Shown here in pieces: positions 5,570-6,501 of a DNA stretch of 6,501 nt. The stretch is taken from positions 1 to 6,501 of the forward strand of contig JACMRP010000390.1 of NCBI GenBank assembly GCA_014376325.1, read 5' to 3'. Both the position numbers and the translations under genes were made by a program. The DNA is from Pseudobdellovibrionaceae bacterium. GTDB taxonomy: Bacteria > Bdellovibrionota > Bdellovibrionia > Bdellovibrionales > Bdellovibrionaceae. How positions within the stretch are numbered: position 1 is the stretch's first letter; each line of letters opens with the position of its first letter. The notes beneath the pieces were generated by a model, which saw nothing but the letters and a program-made list of their open reading frames with translations, was not told where the DNA came from and ran no database searches.

Positions 5570-6501
5570 ATGGGCCACCGCGGATTCAAATTGGAATTCC
5601 TATCGACACTGACGGCGATCACGCTGATGACCGCGTGGACCGCGCCATTGACGGCCTTTGCCGAAGATGCATCCGTCGATAAAACCGAAGCGCCCCAGTC
5701 TGAGACTAAAATAGATCCAAACTTGCTGCCGTCTGGTTTACTACAAATTTCGGGAACCGATGCATTCAGCAAATACGTTTTTCTCGTCGATAAAACTGCC
5801 CGTCACTTACAGGTATATGAACGCAAGGGTGAAACGATTGAAAAAATCATCGACGTACCATCCGACATGGGTAAGGCGATGGGCAACAAAAGCAAACGTG
5901 ATGATCACCGCACTCCTGAAGGAATTTACTTTTTTGAGAAGAAATTAGAAAAGACCGAGATTCCTTTCAACTTATACGGCGAGCTCGCATTCACGACGGA
6001 TTACCCAAATATATTTGACCGTCGTGAAAGCAAAACCGGCTCGGGCATTTGGCTGCACGCAGTTCCGGACACCGTGCCGCTCACTCGGGGCTCGCGTGGC
6101 TGCGTGGTCGTTCGCAACGACGTCATCCGTAAACTTCGCGAATACATCAAACTGAAAGAAACGCCGATCCTTATTTTTGATAAAGTAAATTACGTCGATA
6201 AAGCAGAGCATGACAAACGCCGCGTGGCCTTAACCGAGTTTATCGAAGGCTGGCGCAAAGCTTGGGAGTCGCAAGACGTTGAAAAGTACATGACCTATTA
6301 CGACAAAGATTTTAAAGCACCCGGCTTTACATTCGACACTTGGAAAAATCACAAAACCAAAATGAAAGATCAATACGAATTCATTAAGGTTCAGCTTTCG
6401 CAGCCGTTCATGTTGCTTCATAAAGATCAGTTGATCGTAAAGACCTTCCAACGTTACGAATCGAATCAGCACACGGACTTCGGCGTCAAAACCGTTTACG
6501 C
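5570..6501 (+). CDS. Csd6/Pgp2-like L,D-transpeptidase or L,D-carboxypeptidase (3' end outside window)
   Basis: The frame is open from ATG 5570 to the window edge, giving 310 residues without a stop. GGAG ends 4 bases before the ATG, a rather short spacing. Residues 1-31 form a signal peptide with likely cleavage after PLTAFA, placing the enzyme in the periplasm. The YkuD catalytic domain spans about 68-205. It includes RTPEGIYFF (114-122), GIWLHAVP with His163, and SRGCVVVRND with the nucleophile Cys178. The family acts on peptidoglycan stem peptides, either forming 3-3 cross-links or removing the terminal D-Ala from tetrapeptides. From about 218 the sequence (FIEGWRKAWESQDVEKYMTYY onward) looks like an NTF2/SnoaL-type domain. 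This architecture matches Helicobacter Csd6 and Campylobacter Pgp2, carboxypeptidases that set helical cell shape. Bdellovibrio is known to use L,D-transpeptidases on its own and prey walls. Which reaction this one performs cannot be read from sequence. Confidence 0.92.
   Translation, partial: MGHRGFKLEFLSTLTAITLMTAWTAPLTAFAEDASVDKTEAPQSETKIDPNLLPSGLLQISGTDAFSKYVFLVDKTARHLQVYERKGETIEKIIDVPSDMGKAMGNKSKRDDHRTPEGIYFFEKKLEKTEIPFNLYGELAFTTDYPNIFDRRESKTGSGIWLHAVPDTVPLTRGSRGCVVVRNDVIRKLREYIKLKETPILIFDKVNYVDKAEHDKRRVALTEFIEGWRKAWESQDVEKYMTYYDKDFKAPGFTFDTWKNHKTKMKDQYEFIKVQLSQPFMLLHKDQLIVKTFQRYESNQHTDFGVKTVY

Noticed and set aside
5503..5772. 89-codon minus-strand open frame over the transpeptidase start region
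   Set aside because: It overlaps the signal-peptide coding region of a well-supported gene and the divergent regulatory DNA, and shows no family features.
5972..6472. Two minus-strand open frames opposite the transpeptidase gene
   Set aside because: They are antisense to the catalytic and NTF2-like domains, whose motifs are clear on the plus strand.
1..6501. CRISPR array, tRNA or rRNA gene, insertion sequence or phage gene
   Set aside because: Nothing resembling direct repeat-spacer units, RNA gene structure, transposase motifs or terminal inverted repeats was seen; the window is nearly all ordinary chromosomal coding sequence.

Overview
The window is a compact, gene-dense piece of a Gram-negative, flagellated bacterial genome of moderate GC. 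It encodes Sec signal peptides, an outer-membrane-type lipoprotein, a FliL flagellar protein with a sigma-28-like promoter, and a periplasmic peptidoglycan L,D-transpeptidase-fold enzyme. This mix and the style of the proteins suggest a Bdellovibrio-like predator (Bdellovibrionota) or a related delta/epsilon-type lineage. That placement is an inference; no rRNA or other marker gene is present.

Layout from left to right. Positions 1-90 are an edge fragment that may hold the last codons of a convergent gene. A LysR-type regulator (91-996, minus) diverges across an 83-bp gap from a gene for an unrecognised exported protein with a C-terminal membrane anchor (1080-1811, plus). A 10-bp perfect hairpin (1824-1846) separates that gene from a convergent two-gene M16 peptidase operon on the minus strand. 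The upstream gene of the operon (start corrected to 4743, end 3301) encodes a catalytic HxxEH peptidase with a KPE-repeat tail. The downstream gene (3299-1860) encodes a lipoprotein M16 homologue whose zinc and catalytic residues are degraded but which keeps an R/Y-type C-terminal motif. Upstream on the same strand is fliL (5397-4873). A 172-bp divergent regulatory region follows, then an L,D-transpeptidase/carboxypeptidase of the Csd6/Pgp2 type (5570 to beyond 6501, plus), which is cut by the window edge.

How the genes may work together. The two M16 proteins look like a heterodimeric envelope protease in which one subunit supplies catalysis and the other supplies substrate binding and a lipid anchor. 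FliL stabilises the flagellar motor stator at the inner membrane. The Csd6-like enzyme would trim or cross-link peptidoglycan and influence cell shape. Almost every product is predicted to act in the envelope.

No clearly undescribed multi-gene system is visible. The best leads are the sigma-28-like promoter placed directly before an apparently stand-alone fliL, the perfect palindrome between fliL and the transpeptidase gene, the complementary loss of motifs in the M16 pair, and the unrecognised anchored protein next to the LysR gene. No stretch over 300 bases lacks a gene.
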